NCBI GenBank assembly: GCA_945876285.1
Contig: CAMCNO010000001.1
Location: 1-64,000, forward strand
Direction: 5' to 3'
Length of the DNA stretch: 64,000 bases
From: an uncultured Clostridia bacterium
GTDB taxonomy: Bacteria > Bacillota > Clostridia > Oscillospirales > Oscillospiraceae
Below, piece by piece: positions 26,026 to 34,516 of this stretch. The notes under the pieces are model-generated. The model made no database searches and was not told where the DNA came from. It saw nothing but the letters and a program-made list of their open reading frames with translations. Position numbers and translations under genes: made by a program. Position 1 is the first letter of the stretch, and every line of letters begins with the position of its first letter.

Positions 26026-27795
26026 TTGAGCGGTAAAGTTGTAAAAGTTTCCGGACCGCTGGTTGTGGCAACGGGCTTGGCGGACGCAAATATGTCCGAC
26101 GTGGTCCGTGTCGGCCCCCAGCGTCTGATCGGCGAGATCCTGACCATGAAGGGCGACACCGCCTCCATCCAGGTCTACGAGGAGACCTCCGGCCTGGGCC
26201 CCGGCGCCGAGGTCATCACCACCGGCGCCCCCATGAGCGTGGAGCTGGGTCCCGGTATGATCGAGGGTATCTACGATGGTATCCAGCGTCCGCTGGAGAA
26301 GATCGTGGAGAAGGTGGGCGACTGCATCACCCGCGGCGTGGAGGTTCCCGCCGTTGACCATGAGAAGAAGTGGGAGTTCACCGCCACTGTCAAGGTGGGC
26401 GACAAAGTCACCGGCGGCGACATCATCGGCACCGTGCCCGAGACCCCTGTTGTGCTCCACAAGATCATGGTTCCTCCCTATATGAGCGGTACCATCACTG
26501 ACATCAAGAGTGGTTCCTTCAATGTAACGGAAACCATTGCTACCTTGAAGACCGACGATGGCAGGGAAGTGCCTCTGACAATGATCCAGAAGTGGCCTGT
26601 CCGTGTGGGCCGTCCCTACACGAAGAAGTATCCCCCCACGCGGCCCCTGTGCTCCGGCCAGCGTATCATTGATACGATGTTCCCCATCGCCAAGGGCGGC
26701 ACTGCTGCTGTTCCCGGTCCCTTCGGTTCCGGCAAGACCGTGGTGCAGCACCAGCTGGCAAAGTGGTCCGACGTGGACATCGTGGTCTACATCGGCTGCG
26801 GCGAGCGCGGCAACGAGATGACCGACGTTCTGCGTGAGTTCCCCGAACTGAAGGACCCCCGCACCGGTGAGTCCCTGATGAAACGGACGGTCCTCATCGC
26901 CAACACCTCCGATATGCCCGTGGCTGCCCGTGAGGCTTCCGTGTACACCGGCATTACCATCGCCGAGTATTTCCGCGACATGGGCTACGACGTGGCCGTC
27001 ATCGCCGACTCCACCTCCCGCTGGGCCGAGGCTCTGCGTGAGATGTCCGGCCGTCTGGAAGAGATGCCCGGCGAAGAAGGCTATCCCGCCTACCTTGCCT
27101 CCCGTCTGGCTCAGTTCTACGAGCGTGCCGGCTCCGTGGAGTGCATTGGCTCTGACGAGCGCAAGGGCAGCCTGACCGCTGTCGGCGCCGTTTCTCCTCC
27201 GGGCGGCGACCTGTCCGAACCCGTGTCCCAGGCTACCATGCGTATCGTCAAGGTGTTCTGGGCGCTGGATTCCTCTCTGGCCTACAAGCGTCACTTCCCG
27301 GCCATCAACTGGCTGAATTCCTACTCCCTGTACCTGGACTCCCTGAAGCCTTGGTTCGATGAGAACCTGGGGCCCGCGTTCATGCAGGACCGTGCCCAGG
27401 CCATGAGCATCCTTCAGAACGAGGCCAGCCTGAACGAGATCGTCCAGTTGGTCGGTAAGGATGCTCTGTCTCCCGCAGACCAGCTGACCCTGGAAGTCGC
27501 CCGTATGGTGCGTGAGGACTTCCTGCAGCAGAACGCCTTTACGGACATCGACGGCTTCTCTGCCTATGACCGTCAGAAGAAGCTGCTGTCCATCATCCTC
27601 AGCTACGACAAGCTGTGCCGCGCGGCTATCGCCCAGGGTGCGCCTGTCACCAAGCTGTTTGATATTCCGGCCCGCGAGAAGATCGGCCGTGCCAAGAGCG
27701 TGCCCGTGGAGGAGTATCCCCAAGTTTACGCCCAGATCCAGGCCGAGATGGAGCAGCAGGTCGAATCTGTTGCTGCCCAGGGAGGTGAGCTGTAA
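26026..27795 (+). CDS. ntpA: V-type ATPase catalytic subunit A
   Basis: A 589-aa catalytic subunit. The P-loop [14 protein letters not shown] lies near residue 231, the nonhomologous bulge region at about 110-190, and the catalytic [11 protein letters not shown] Glu near 262. [20 protein letters not shown] is the family signature. The start is TTG 26026 ([10 protein letters not shown]) after AAGGAAGAAGG. The stop overlaps ntpB in AATG context. Confidence 0.97.
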   Translation: MSGKVVKVSGPLVVATGLADANMSDVVRVGPQRLIGEILTMKGDTASIQVYEETSGLGPGAEVITTGAPMSVELGPGMIEGIYDGIQRPLEKIVEKVGDCITRGVEVPAVDHEKKWEFTATVKVGDKVTGGDIIGTVPETPVVLHKIMVPPYMSGTITDIKSGSFNVTETIATLKTDDGREVPLTMIQKWPVRVGRPYTKKYPPTRPLCSGQRIIDTMFPIAKGGTAAVPGPFGSGKTVVQHQLAKWSDVDIVVYIGCGERGNEMTDVLREFPELKDPRTGESLMKRTVLIANTSDMPVAAREASVYTGITIAEYFRDMGYDVAVIADSTSRWAEALREMSGRLEEMPGEEGYPAYLASRLAQFYERAGSVECIGSDERKGSLTAVGAVSPPGGDLSEPVSQATMRIVKVFWALDSSLAYKRHFPAINWLNSYSLYLDSLKPWFDENLGPAFMQDRAQAMSILQNEASLNEIVQLVGKDALSPADQLTLEVARMVREDFLQQNAFTDIDGFSAYDRQKKLLSIILSYDKLCRAAIAQGAPVTKLFDIPAREKIGRAKSVPVEEYPQVYAQIQAEMEQQVESVAAQGGEL

Positions 27796-29183
27796 TGATT
27801 CGTGAATACAAAACTGTAGAGGAGATCAACGGCCCTCTGATGATGGTCCGTATGGTCGAAAACGTCACTTACGACGAACTGGTGGAAATCGAACTGCATG
27901 ACGGCTCCATCCGCCGGGGCAAGGTGCTGGAGGTCAACGGCGACGCTGCCGTGGTCCAGCTCTTCGAGTCCGCCGCCGGTATCAACCTGGCCGATGCCAA
28001 GGTCCGGTTCCTGGGCCATCCCCTGCAGCTGGGCGTGTCCGGCGATATGCTGGGCCGCGTGTTCAACGGCATGGGCCAGCCCATCGATGGCGGCCCCGAC
28101 ATCCTGCCTGAGGAGTACCGGGACATCAACGGCCTTCCCATGAACCCCGCCGCCCGCGACTACCCCAACGAGTTCATCCAGACCGGTGTTTCCACCATTG
28201 ACGGCCTGAACACCCTGGTCCGCGGCCAGAAGCTACCGATTTTCTCTGGCTCCGGCCTGCCTCATGCCAATCTGGCGGCACAGATCGCCCGTCAGGCCAA
28301 GGTGCTGGGCGACGAGGCCACGAACTTCGCCGTCGTGTTCGCCGCCATCGGCATCACCTTCGAGGAATCTGAGTTCTTCGTCAGCGAGTTCCGCCGTACC
28401 GGTGCTCTGGACCGTACCGTGCTGTTCTCTAACCTCGCCAACGACCCCGCTGTCGAGCGTATCAGCACGCCCCGTATGGCGCTGACTGCCGCTGAGTATC
28501 TGGCGTTTGAAAAGGGGATGCAGGTGCTGGTCATCATGACCGATATCACCAACTATGCCGAGGCTCTGCGTGAGGTCTCCGCGGCCAAGAAGGAAGTTCC
28601 CGGCCGCCGCGGCTTCCCCGGCTACCTGTACACCGACCTGGCGACTCTGTACGAGCGCGCCGGCCGCCGCTTGGGCAACCCCGGTTCCATTACCCTGATT
28701 CCCATTCTGACCATGCCCGAGGACGATAAGACCCACCCCATCCCCGACCTGACCGGTTATATCACCGAGGGCCAGATCATTCTGAGCCGTGCACTGTACC
28801 GCCAGGGCATCCATCCTCCCGTGGACGTGCTGCCCAGCCTTAGCCGTCTGAAGGATAAGGGCGTTGGCAAGGGCAAGACCCGCGAGGACCACGCGGATAC
28901 CATGAACCAGCTGTTCGCTGCGTATTCCACCGGTAAGGACAACAAAGAGCTGATGTCCATTCTGGGCGAGGCTGCTCTGACTCCTACCGACCTGCTGTAT
29001 GCCAAGTTCGCGGACGAGTTCGAACGCCGCTACGTGAACCAGGGCTACGAGGAGAACCGCTCCATCGAGGAGACGCTGGATCTGGGTTGGGAGCTGCTTT
29101 CCATTCTGCCCAAGAGTGAGCTGAAACGTATCAAACCGGAACTGATCGAAAAGTACTGGCCGAAGAAAGACGAGCAGAAGTGA
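27795..29183 (+). CDS. ntpB: V-type ATPase subunit B
   Basis: A 462-aa non-catalytic nucleotide-fold subunit. The P-loop is replaced by [19 protein letters not shown], as usual for B subunits. [20 protein letters not shown] and the [19 protein letters not shown] segment are family signatures. GGGAGGTGAG lies just before the ATG, within the end of ntpA. Confidence 0.97.
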   Translation: MIREYKTVEEINGPLMMVRMVENVTYDELVEIELHDGSIRRGKVLEVNGDAAVVQLFESAAGINLADAKVRFLGHPLQLGVSGDMLGRVFNGMGQPIDGGPDILPEEYRDINGLPMNPAARDYPNEFIQTGVSTIDGLNTLVRGQKLPIFSGSGLPHANLAAQIARQAKVLGDEATNFAVVFAAIGITFEESEFFVSEFRRTGALDRTVLFSNLANDPAVERISTPRMALTAAEYLAFEKGMQVLVIMTDITNYAEALREVSAAKKEVPGRRGFPGYLYTDLATLYERAGRRLGNPGSITLIPILTMPEDDKTHPIPDLTGYITEGQIILSRALYRQGIHPPVDVLPSLSRLKDKGVGKGKTREDHADTMNQLFAAYSTGKDNKELMSILGEAALTPTDLLYAKFADEFERRYVNQGYEENRSIEETLDLGWELLSILPKSELKRIKPELIEKYWPKKDEQK

Positions 29184-29196
29184 GGAGGGCTGAGCC

Positions 29197-29910
29197 ATGG
29201 CGAATATCACGGTAAGCCCTACCCGTATGGAGCTCACCCGCCTGAAAGGCAAGCTGCGCACCGCTCAGCGGGGCCACAAGCTGCTCAAGGACAAGCGGGA
29301 TGAGCTGATGAAGCAGTTCCTGGATACCGTGCGGGAGGTCCGGGCCCTCCGGGCCGAAGTGGAGGAGGACCTGATGACGGTCCACAAATCTTTCACGGTT
29401 GCCTCTGCGCTGATGAGCTCCGAGGCTTTGGAGCAGGCTTTGCTGTATCCCAAGCAGAGCGTGGAACTGACCATGTCTTTTAAGAACATTATGTCCGTCA
29501 ATGTGCCGGTTTACGATTTCCAGACTAAGACGAAATCTGATTCCGACATCTATCCCTACGGCTTTGCGGCGACCTCCGGCGAGTTGGATACCGCTGTGGA
29601 CGCTCTGGGGAAAGTGTTCCAGAAGATGCTGAAGCTGGCAGAGATCGAAAAGTCCGCACAGCTCATGGCGGAGGAGATCGAAAAGACCCGTCGCCGCGTC
29701 AATGCGCTGGAGTATGTGATGATCCCCAATACCCAGGAGTCCATCCGCTATATCACGATGAAGTTAGACGAGAATGACCGCGCTACCACTACCCGTCTGA
29801 TGAAGGTGAAGGATATGATCCTCAAACAGGCGCTGGAGGAGAAGCGGGAACAAACCGCGGAGGCCATTCAGGCTTTTAGCAGCTCTGCCGAGACTTCTGA
29901 AAAGGCATAA
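29197..29910 (+). CDS. ntpD: V-type ATPase subunit D (central axle)
   Basis: A 237-aa subunit with two long antiparallel helices at the ends (about 7-75 and 140-215) that form the rotating axle. Landmarks are SPTRMELTRLKGKLRTAQRG at the start and RRRVNALEYVMIPNTQESIR. It is the last gene of the operon, followed by a strong terminator. Confidence 0.95.
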   Translation: MANITVSPTRMELTRLKGKLRTAQRGHKLLKDKRDELMKQFLDTVREVRALRAEVEEDLMTVHKSFTVASALMSSEALEQALLYPKQSVELTMSFKNIMSVNVPVYDFQTKTKSDSDIYPYGFAATSGELDTAVDALGKVFQKMLKLAEIEKSAQLMAEEIEKTRRRVNALEYVMIPNTQESIRYITMKLDENDRATTTRLMKVKDMILKQALEEKREQTAEAIQAFSSSAETSEKA

Positions 29911-29945
29911 CAGGTGGTTACCTGCCTGTTTTGGACAAAAGAAAT

Positions 29946-29986
29946 AGGCGGTTTCCCATGGAAGATGATGGGAAACCGCCTGTTTT
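29946..29986 (+). terminator. Terminator of the V-ATPase operon
   Basis: AGGCGGTTTCCCAT (29946-29959) pairs fully with ATGGGAAACCGCCT (29968-29981), followed by GTTTTG. Confidence 0.88.
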
Positions 29987-30009
29987 GCAGTAGACGGAGC
30001 GAAAACTTC

Positions 30010-30036
30010 TTGACGTACAGACTGTACTGATATAGA
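30010..30036 (+). promoter_or_regulatory. Promoter/operator of the flavodiiron protein gene
   Basis: TTGACG (30010-30015) and TATAGA (30031-30036) are only 15 nt apart. Between them is a perfect inverted repeat, GTACAG-A-CTGTAC (30015-30027). A short spacer with a palindrome inside suggests a regulated promoter; the regulator is unknown. Confidence 0.45.
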
Positions 30037-30101
30037 TTGATAGTTGGCATAATTACAGGAACAAGCCTGCTCAGTGGAGCAACAGCAAAGGAGAGATCAT
30101 T

Positions 30102-31307
30102 ATGCACTGCGTACAGAATATTACCCAGGATATTTTGTTTTTGGGCGCCTCCGACCGGAGACTGGCCCTTTTTGAAAATGTGTTTCCGATTCCCAGGGGC
30201 ATCAGTTACAATTCCTATCTGGTGAAGGATGAGAAGACGATCCTGCTTGACACTGCCGACAATGCGGTAGGAGAGCGGTTCCTGGAGAATCTGGCCTATG
30301 GACTGGAAGGACGTCCCCTGGATTATGTGGTGGTGAATCATATGGAGCCGGATCATGCCGCTACCCTGATGGAGGTCCTGAAAACCTATCCCCAGGCGCA
30401 GGTCGTGGGCAATGCCAAGACCATTGCTATGATCGGCCAGTTTTTTGACTGTGACATTTCCGGCCGTGCTGTAACGGTCAAGGAAGGCGACACGCTGAAC
30501 ACCGGACGCCATACGTTCACGTTCCTGATGGCTCCCATGGTCCACTGGCCGGAGGTCATGGTGACCTATGACGCGGCGGACAAAGTGCTGTTTTCCGCCG
30601 ACGCCTTCGGTACCTTCGGCGCGCTCAGCGGCAATATCTTTGCCGACGAAGTGAACTTTGAGCAGGACTGGCTGGATGATGCCCGCCGATATTATGCCAA
30701 CATCGTTGGCAAGTACGGCGTTCAGGTGCAGACGCTGCTGAAAAAGGCTGCCGGGCTGGACATCGCGTATCTCTGCCCGCTTCATGGCCCCATCTGGCGG
30801 GAGAATATTGGTTGGTTCGTGGAAAAATACCAGACCTGGAGCACATATGCGCCCGAAGAGAAGGCAGTTGCCATCTTCTGCGGCTCTGTTTATGGCCATA
30901 CGGAAAATGCCGCCGATATTGTGGCGAACTGCCTGGCGGAAAAGGGCGTCAAGGGTATACGGCTGTACGACGTGTCCAAGACCGATGTGTCTGAACTGGT
31001 GTCTGAGGCTTTCCGCTGCAGCCATCTGGTGCTGGCTTCCGCTACCTATAACGGTGGTATCTTTACGCCGATGGAGAATTTCCTTCTGGACCTGAAGGCG
31101 CACAATCTCCAGAATCGTACCGTGGCTGTCATCGATAATGGCACATGGGCGGCAACTGCAGGCAAGCAGATGCGGGAGATCGTGGAAGCCATGAAGAACA
31201 TGACGGTGCTGGAGAATGGCGTCAGCCTGAAGTCCTCCGTGAAAGAGGCCCAGCGGGCAGAACTGGAAGCTCTGGCGGATACGCTGGCGGCGGATATTCT
31301 GGCTTAA
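30102..31307 (+). CDS. FprA-family A-type flavodiiron protein
   Basis: A 401-aa two-domain enzyme. The N-terminal metallo-beta-lactamase-like di-iron domain has its ligands: H80, E82, D84 and H85 in NHMEPDH, H148, D167 and H228. The C-terminal flavodoxin domain (from about 255) starts AVAIFCGSVYGHTENAAD and includes the FMN loop ATYNGGIFTPM. Class A proteins of this kind reduce O2 to water (or NO to N2O) and protect anaerobes. No rubredoxin domain is fused, so an external rubredoxin or flavin donor is expected. It is a single gene with its own palindrome-containing promoter, and an AGGAGA-type RBS. Confidence 0.93.
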   Translation: MHCVQNITQDILFLGASDRRLALFENVFPIPRGISYNSYLVKDEKTILLDTADNAVGERFLENLAYGLEGRPLDYVVVNHMEPDHAATLMEVLKTYPQAQVVGNAKTIAMIGQFFDCDISGRAVTVKEGDTLNTGRHTFTFLMAPMVHWPEVMVTYDAADKVLFSADAFGTFGALSGNIFADEVNFEQDWLDDARRYYANIVGKYGVQVQTLLKKAAGLDIAYLCPLHGPIWRENIGWFVEKYQTWSTYAPEEKAVAIFCGSVYGHTENAADIVANCLAEKGVKGIRLYDVSKTDVSELVSEAFRCSHLVLASATYNGGIFTPMENFLLDLKAHNLQNRTVAVIDNGTWAATAGKQMREIVEAMKNMTVLENGVSLKSSVKEAQRAELEALADTLAADILA

Positions 31308-31319
31308 AATACATACGGG

Positions 31320-31349
31320 CAGGTGCCGGAGCTCCGGCGCCTGTTTTTT
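31320..31349 (+). terminator. Terminator after the flavodiiron protein gene
   Basis: CAGGTGCCGGAG (31320-31331) and CTCCGGCGCCTG (31332-31343) form a stem with one G-U pair, then TTTTTT. Confidence 0.9.
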
Positions 31350-31350
31350 A

Positions 31351-31410
31351 TTGACAATTTTGTTTTTCGAGTGTAGTAAAAGTATGAAAAGTATAATAAA
31401 TCATACTTTT
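31351..31410 (+). promoter_or_regulatory. Promoter and dyad operator of the abrB-like gene
   Basis: A perfect TTGACA (31351-31356) is followed 17 nt later by TAGTAA (31374-31379). A second possible -10, TATAAT, lies at 31392-31397. A 10-bp perfect inverted repeat, AAAAGTATGA (31378-31387) and TCATACTTTT (31401-31410), covers the start region and probably serves autoregulation by the AbrB-like product. Confidence 0.5.
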
Positions 31411-31428
31411 GAAAGTGAGTGACGCAAT

Positions 31429-31641
31429 ATGAAAAAGTCAGAAGGTAAATTTGCCGGAACTGTTCGGGTGGGGGAGAAGGGGCAGATCGTCATTCCCAAG
31501 GGCGCCCGGGAACTGCTTGATATCCAGCCGGGAGATACACTGCTGGTTCTGGCGGATAAGAAGCGGGGGATCGCCGTGACCAAGGACGATGTGCTGCTCC
31601 AACAGTTTGATGCTATTATGGGAACGGAGAGGGAGAAATGA
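31429..31641 (+). CDS. AbrB/SpoVT/MazE-type DNA-binding protein
   Basis: A 70-aa swapped-hairpin AbrB-fold regulator. The signature GTVRVGEKGQIVIPKGAREL (about 10-29) then DIQPGDTLLVLADK is complete. No toxin gene follows, so it is not a MazE antitoxin by context; it overlaps the glycosyltransferase gene by 4 nt (ATGA). It most likely represses this two-gene operon through the upstream dyad. Cellular target genes are unknown. Confidence 0.88.
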   Translation: MKKSEGKFAGTVRVGEKGQIVIPKGARELLDIQPGDTLLVLADKKRGIAVTKDDVLLQQFDAIMGTEREK

Positions 31642-32795
31642 GCCGTATTGCTTTTTTCTGTATTCCCGCCTGGGGCCACACCAACCCCACGGTGGAGGTA
31701 GTGCGGACTTTGGTGCGTCAGGGTCATCAGGTCCGCTATTACAGCTTTGCACCTTTTCGGGAGAAACTGGAGGATGCGGGGGCTGAGGTGGTCCTCTGCG
31801 ACGGATTTCTGCCGCCTCCGCCAAGTAATTTGGATAAAAAGGTGGGAAAAGACTTTTCCGCTCTGATGGAGATGGCGGCAGACACTACCTTGGCGCTGGA
31901 GGACAAGGTCTGCCGTGAATTGACGGAATTTCAAACAGAGGCCATCGTATCTGATTCCGTGTGCTTCTGGGGGAAGCTGTTTGCATGGAAGCTGGGGATT
32001 CCCTATGTATGTTCCACCACGACCTTTGCGTTTAACCTGCATACGGCCCGCCTGATGAAGCCAAAGCCGGGGGAGATGCTCCGTACCATTCTGGGAGGCG
32101 CTCGGGTTGAGCGAAAGCTGGCGCTGCTGCGCCAGCACGGCTACCCGGTGGAGAAGATGACTGATCTCATTCAAAATGACAATGACACAGACACGATCGT
32201 GTATACTTCAAAGGCGTTCCAGCCGAAGGCGGAGACTTTTTCGGAGCGATATGCCTTTGTGGGGCCGTCTCTGCCGGAAATCCCAAAAAGAGAAGAAAAA
32301 GAGCGGCCGCTGGTTTATGTCTCCATGGGCACGGTGGTCCGGGGAAAGCCTGCCTTTTACCACCGCTGCGTGGAAGCGTTCAGCAGCATGGATGTGGATG
32401 CGGTACTGTCTGTTGGAACGGAAGAAAACCTTGCTGCTTTGGAACCGCTGCCCGGAAACGTGCGGGCGGCGGCACGGGTGGACCAGCTGGCAGTGCTGGC
32501 CCAGGCAGATGTGTTCCTGACCCACTGCGGTATGAACAGCTCCAGTGAGGCCATCTGGTGCGGCGTGCCTACGGTACTCTATCCTCAGCAAAGCGAGGAG
32601 GGAGCTGTGGCGGACCGAATGGAGGAGCTTGGCCTGGGACTGCGGCTGAAAAACGAGGGTCATATCCGGGAGGCCATTACCACAGCGTTGACAGAACCTG
32701 CCTACCGGGAGCGGACCTGCGCCATGGGCGATACGTTTCGGACCGCAGGAGGCGCTAAACGGGCGGCGGAGAAGATATTGGATTATATCAAATAA
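31638..32795 (+). CDS. GT1 macrolide-type (MGT) glycosyltransferase
   Basis: A 385-aa GT-B fold enzyme. The N-terminal domain starts IAFFCIPAWGHTNPT (the His near residue 13 is the usual catalytic base). The C-terminal nucleotide-sugar motif is FLTHCGMNSSSEAIWCGVPT (near 294), the UGT/MGT signature. Family members glucosylate macrolides, lipids or other small hydrophobic acceptors. Coupling to an AbrB-like regulator suggests inducible detoxification or natural-product modification, which is inference. It is terminated by a hairpin shared with the convergent asnA operon. Confidence 0.88.
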   Translation: MSRIAFFCIPAWGHTNPTVEVVRTLVRQGHQVRYYSFAPFREKLEDAGAEVVLCDGFLPPPPSNLDKKVGKDFSALMEMAADTTLALEDKVCRELTEFQTEAIVSDSVCFWGKLFAWKLGIPYVCSTTTFAFNLHTARLMKPKPGEMLRTILGGARVERKLALLRQHGYPVEKMTDLIQNDNDTDTIVYTSKAFQPKAETFSERYAFVGPSLPEIPKREEKERPLVYVSMGTVVRGKPAFYHRCVEAFSSMDVDAVLSVGTEENLAALEPLPGNVRAAARVDQLAVLAQADVFLTHCGMNSSSEAIWCGVPTVLYPQQSEEGAVADRMEELGLGLRLKNEGHIREAITTALTEPAYRERTCAMGDTFRTAGGAKRAAEKILDYIK

Positions 32796-32798
32796 ACA

Positions 32799-32834
32799 AA
32801 CACCCCTGGTTTTCCGAGAAAAACCAGGGGTGTT
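32799..32834. terminator. Bidirectional terminator between the glycosyltransferase gene and asnA
   Basis: AACACCCCTGGTTTT (32799-32813) is the exact reverse complement of AAAACCAGGGGTGTT (32820-32834). The A and T parts on each side serve transcripts from both directions. Confidence 0.85.
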
Positions 32835-32852
32835 ATGTTCAGCAAAATTCCT

Positions 32853-33860
32853 TTACAGCAACGTGATACCAGCCTTTTCGCAGGCTTCAATAGTTTCTTT
32901 ATCCCACAGGCTGGCCTGGACCTCGCCGATGTGGCAGGTGCCCAGCATCAGCATGCACAGCCGGGACTGGCCGATGCCGCCGCCCATGGTCAGGGGCAGC
33001 TCGCCGTTCAGCAGCATCTTGTGGAAGGGCAGCTCACGGCGCTGGTTGCAACCTGCCAGCGTAAGCTGACGGTCCAGGGATTCCTCGTCTACCCGGATGC
33101 CCATGGAGGAGATCTCAAAGCTGCGCTCCAGAACGGGGTTCCACATGAGGATATCGCCGTTCAGCTCCCAGTCATCGTAGTCAGGGGCGCGGCCGTCGTG
33201 CTTGATGCCGGACTTCAGGGTCTTGCCGATCTGCATCAGGAAGACTGTGTGGTGCTCCCGGCAGATGGCAGTCTCCCGCTCGCTGGGGGTCAGGTCGGGG
33301 TACATATCCTCCAGCTCCTGGGTGGTGATAAAGTACACCTCGCGCTCCAGCTTGCCACGCAGGCTGGGGAAAGCCACGTTCAGGGCTTCCGCGGTCTCGC
33401 AGACGGCCCCCACGATGGCGCGGACGCTGGCTTTCAGGTAGTTGACATTCCGGTCCTCCCGGGAGATGATCTTCTCCCAGTCCCACTGATCCACATAGAT
33501 GGAGTGGATGTTGTCCACTTCCTCGTCCCGGCGGATGGCGTTCATATCGGTGTATAGGCCCTTGCCCTCATGGAAGCCGTAGCGCTTCAGCGCCAGACGC
33601 TTCCACTTGGCCAGGGAGTGGACCACCTGGCCGTTGAGCCCCACATCGGGAATGTCGAAGGCCACGGGGCGCTCCACACCGTTCAGGTCATCGTTGAGGC
33701 CGGAGCCGCCGTCCACGAACAGGGGGGCGGAGACCCGGCGCAGGTTCAGCGCGTTGCTGAGGTTCGTCTGGAAGGAATCCTTGATAAAGGCGATGGCCCG
33801 CTGCAGCTCATAGTTGGGCAGGGGCATTTTGTAGCCGGAGGGGATGAACAGCTTGCTCAT
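32853..33860 (-). CDS. asnA: Aspartate-ammonia ligase (asparagine synthetase A)
   Basis: A 335-aa AsnA making asparagine from aspartate and ammonia with ATP to AMP. It belongs to the class II aminoacyl-tRNA-synthetase-like fold. Landmarks are RRVSAPLFVDGGSGLNDDLN, KWKRLALKRYGF, VDQWDWEK and the C-terminal GGGIGQSRLCMLML (class II motif 3-like). It lies 26 nt downstream of the SpoIIM-family gene on the minus strand, so it is probably the last gene of a gltX-spoIIM-asnA operon. Confidence 0.97.
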   Translation of the reverse strand: MSKLFIPSGYKMPLPNYELQRAIAFIKDSFQTNLSNALNLRRVSAPLFVDGGSGLNDDLNGVERPVAFDIPDVGLNGQVVHSLAKWKRLALKRYGFHEGKGLYTDMNAIRRDEEVDNIHSIYVDQWDWEKIISREDRNVNYLKASVRAIVGAVCETAEALNVAFPSLRGKLEREVYFITTQELEDMYPDLTPSERETAICREHHTVFLMQIGKTLKSGIKHDGRAPDYDDWELNGDILMWNPVLERSFEISSMGIRVDEESLDRQLTLAGCNQRRELPFHKMLLNGELPLTMGGGIGQSRLCMLMLGTCHIGEVQASLWDKETIEACEKAGITLL

Positions 33861-33886
33861 GAGAAAATCAATCCTTTGTCATAAAT

Positions 33887-34516
33887 TCAGAAAAACAGGG
33901 AGGCCACAAGGGGAGTGACGTATGCCTCCAGCACTGCCGCGGCGGCCAGCAGGGGCAACAGCACCAGAAGAAGCGTCCGGGACATCAGCACCAGGCAGTC
34001 CCAGACATGGAGGGAGCTTTCGTCCCGGCGGAAGATGCGGCGGGTCACATGCCCGCAGACATACAGACCTACGGAAAAGGCAATTACCAGTGCGGGCAGC
34101 TCCAGCAGGCCGTGGGGCAGGAGCGCGGCCAGAAAGGCGGCGATGGAATACCCCTGGGTGACATACCAGGCGGCCAGTACACCGATGACCATGGCGTTGA
34201 CGCCCAGGGCCATGGCCGGGAGCTGGATGAACGGAATGAGACCGTAGGCCATGATGAACACGGTGGCCCGGAGGTTGTTGGAGAAGATCGCCATGGCGGA
34301 CAGCGTACCATCGTCGTTCAGGGCGCCTGTGCCATCCATGGCGGCAAACACGTAGGACAGAAGCGTTTCCCGCAGAGAAGGGAATACCATGCACAGGATA
34401 AAGGCGAGGACGACCAGCACGGGAAAGGCAATAGCTGCCCGGAAAACCTCGTTGGATAATCCGTTATTCCAGGCGTCTTTCCAGCCGCCGATCTGGTACT
34501 TGAGGATGCCCCTCAT
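33887..34516 (-). CDS. SpoIIM (stage II sporulation protein M/DUF95) family membrane protein
   Basis: A 209-aa polytopic membrane protein with about five helices (25-45, 73-97, 104-125, 130-150, 175-200). The motif IFSNNLRATVFIMAYGLIPF with Asn-Asn-Leu-Arg and the segment LLPHGLLELPALVIA are typical of SpoIIM/DUF95. In B. subtilis SpoIIM is part of the DMP peptidoglycan hydrolase machine of engulfment, but the broader family has non-sporulation members, and here it is embedded between gltX and asnA. ATG 34516 overlaps the gltX stop (ATGA). A longer frame from 34642 lies inside gltX and is rejected. Confidence 0.85.
   Translation of the reverse strand: MRGILKYQIGGWKDAWNNGLSNEVFRAAIAFPVLVVLAFILCMVFPSLRETLLSYVFAAMDGTGALNDDGTLSAMAIFSNNLRATVFIMAYGLIPFIQLPAMALGVNAMVIGVLAAWYVTQGYSIAAFLAALLPHGLLELPALVIAFSVGLYVCGHVTRRIFRRDESSLHVWDCLVLMSRTLLLVLLPLLAAAAVLEAYVTPLVASLFF

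Noticed and set aside
31429-31641. AbrB-like protein as a MazE antitoxin
   Set aside because: No toxin-like gene is next to it; the coupled gene is a glycosyltransferase.
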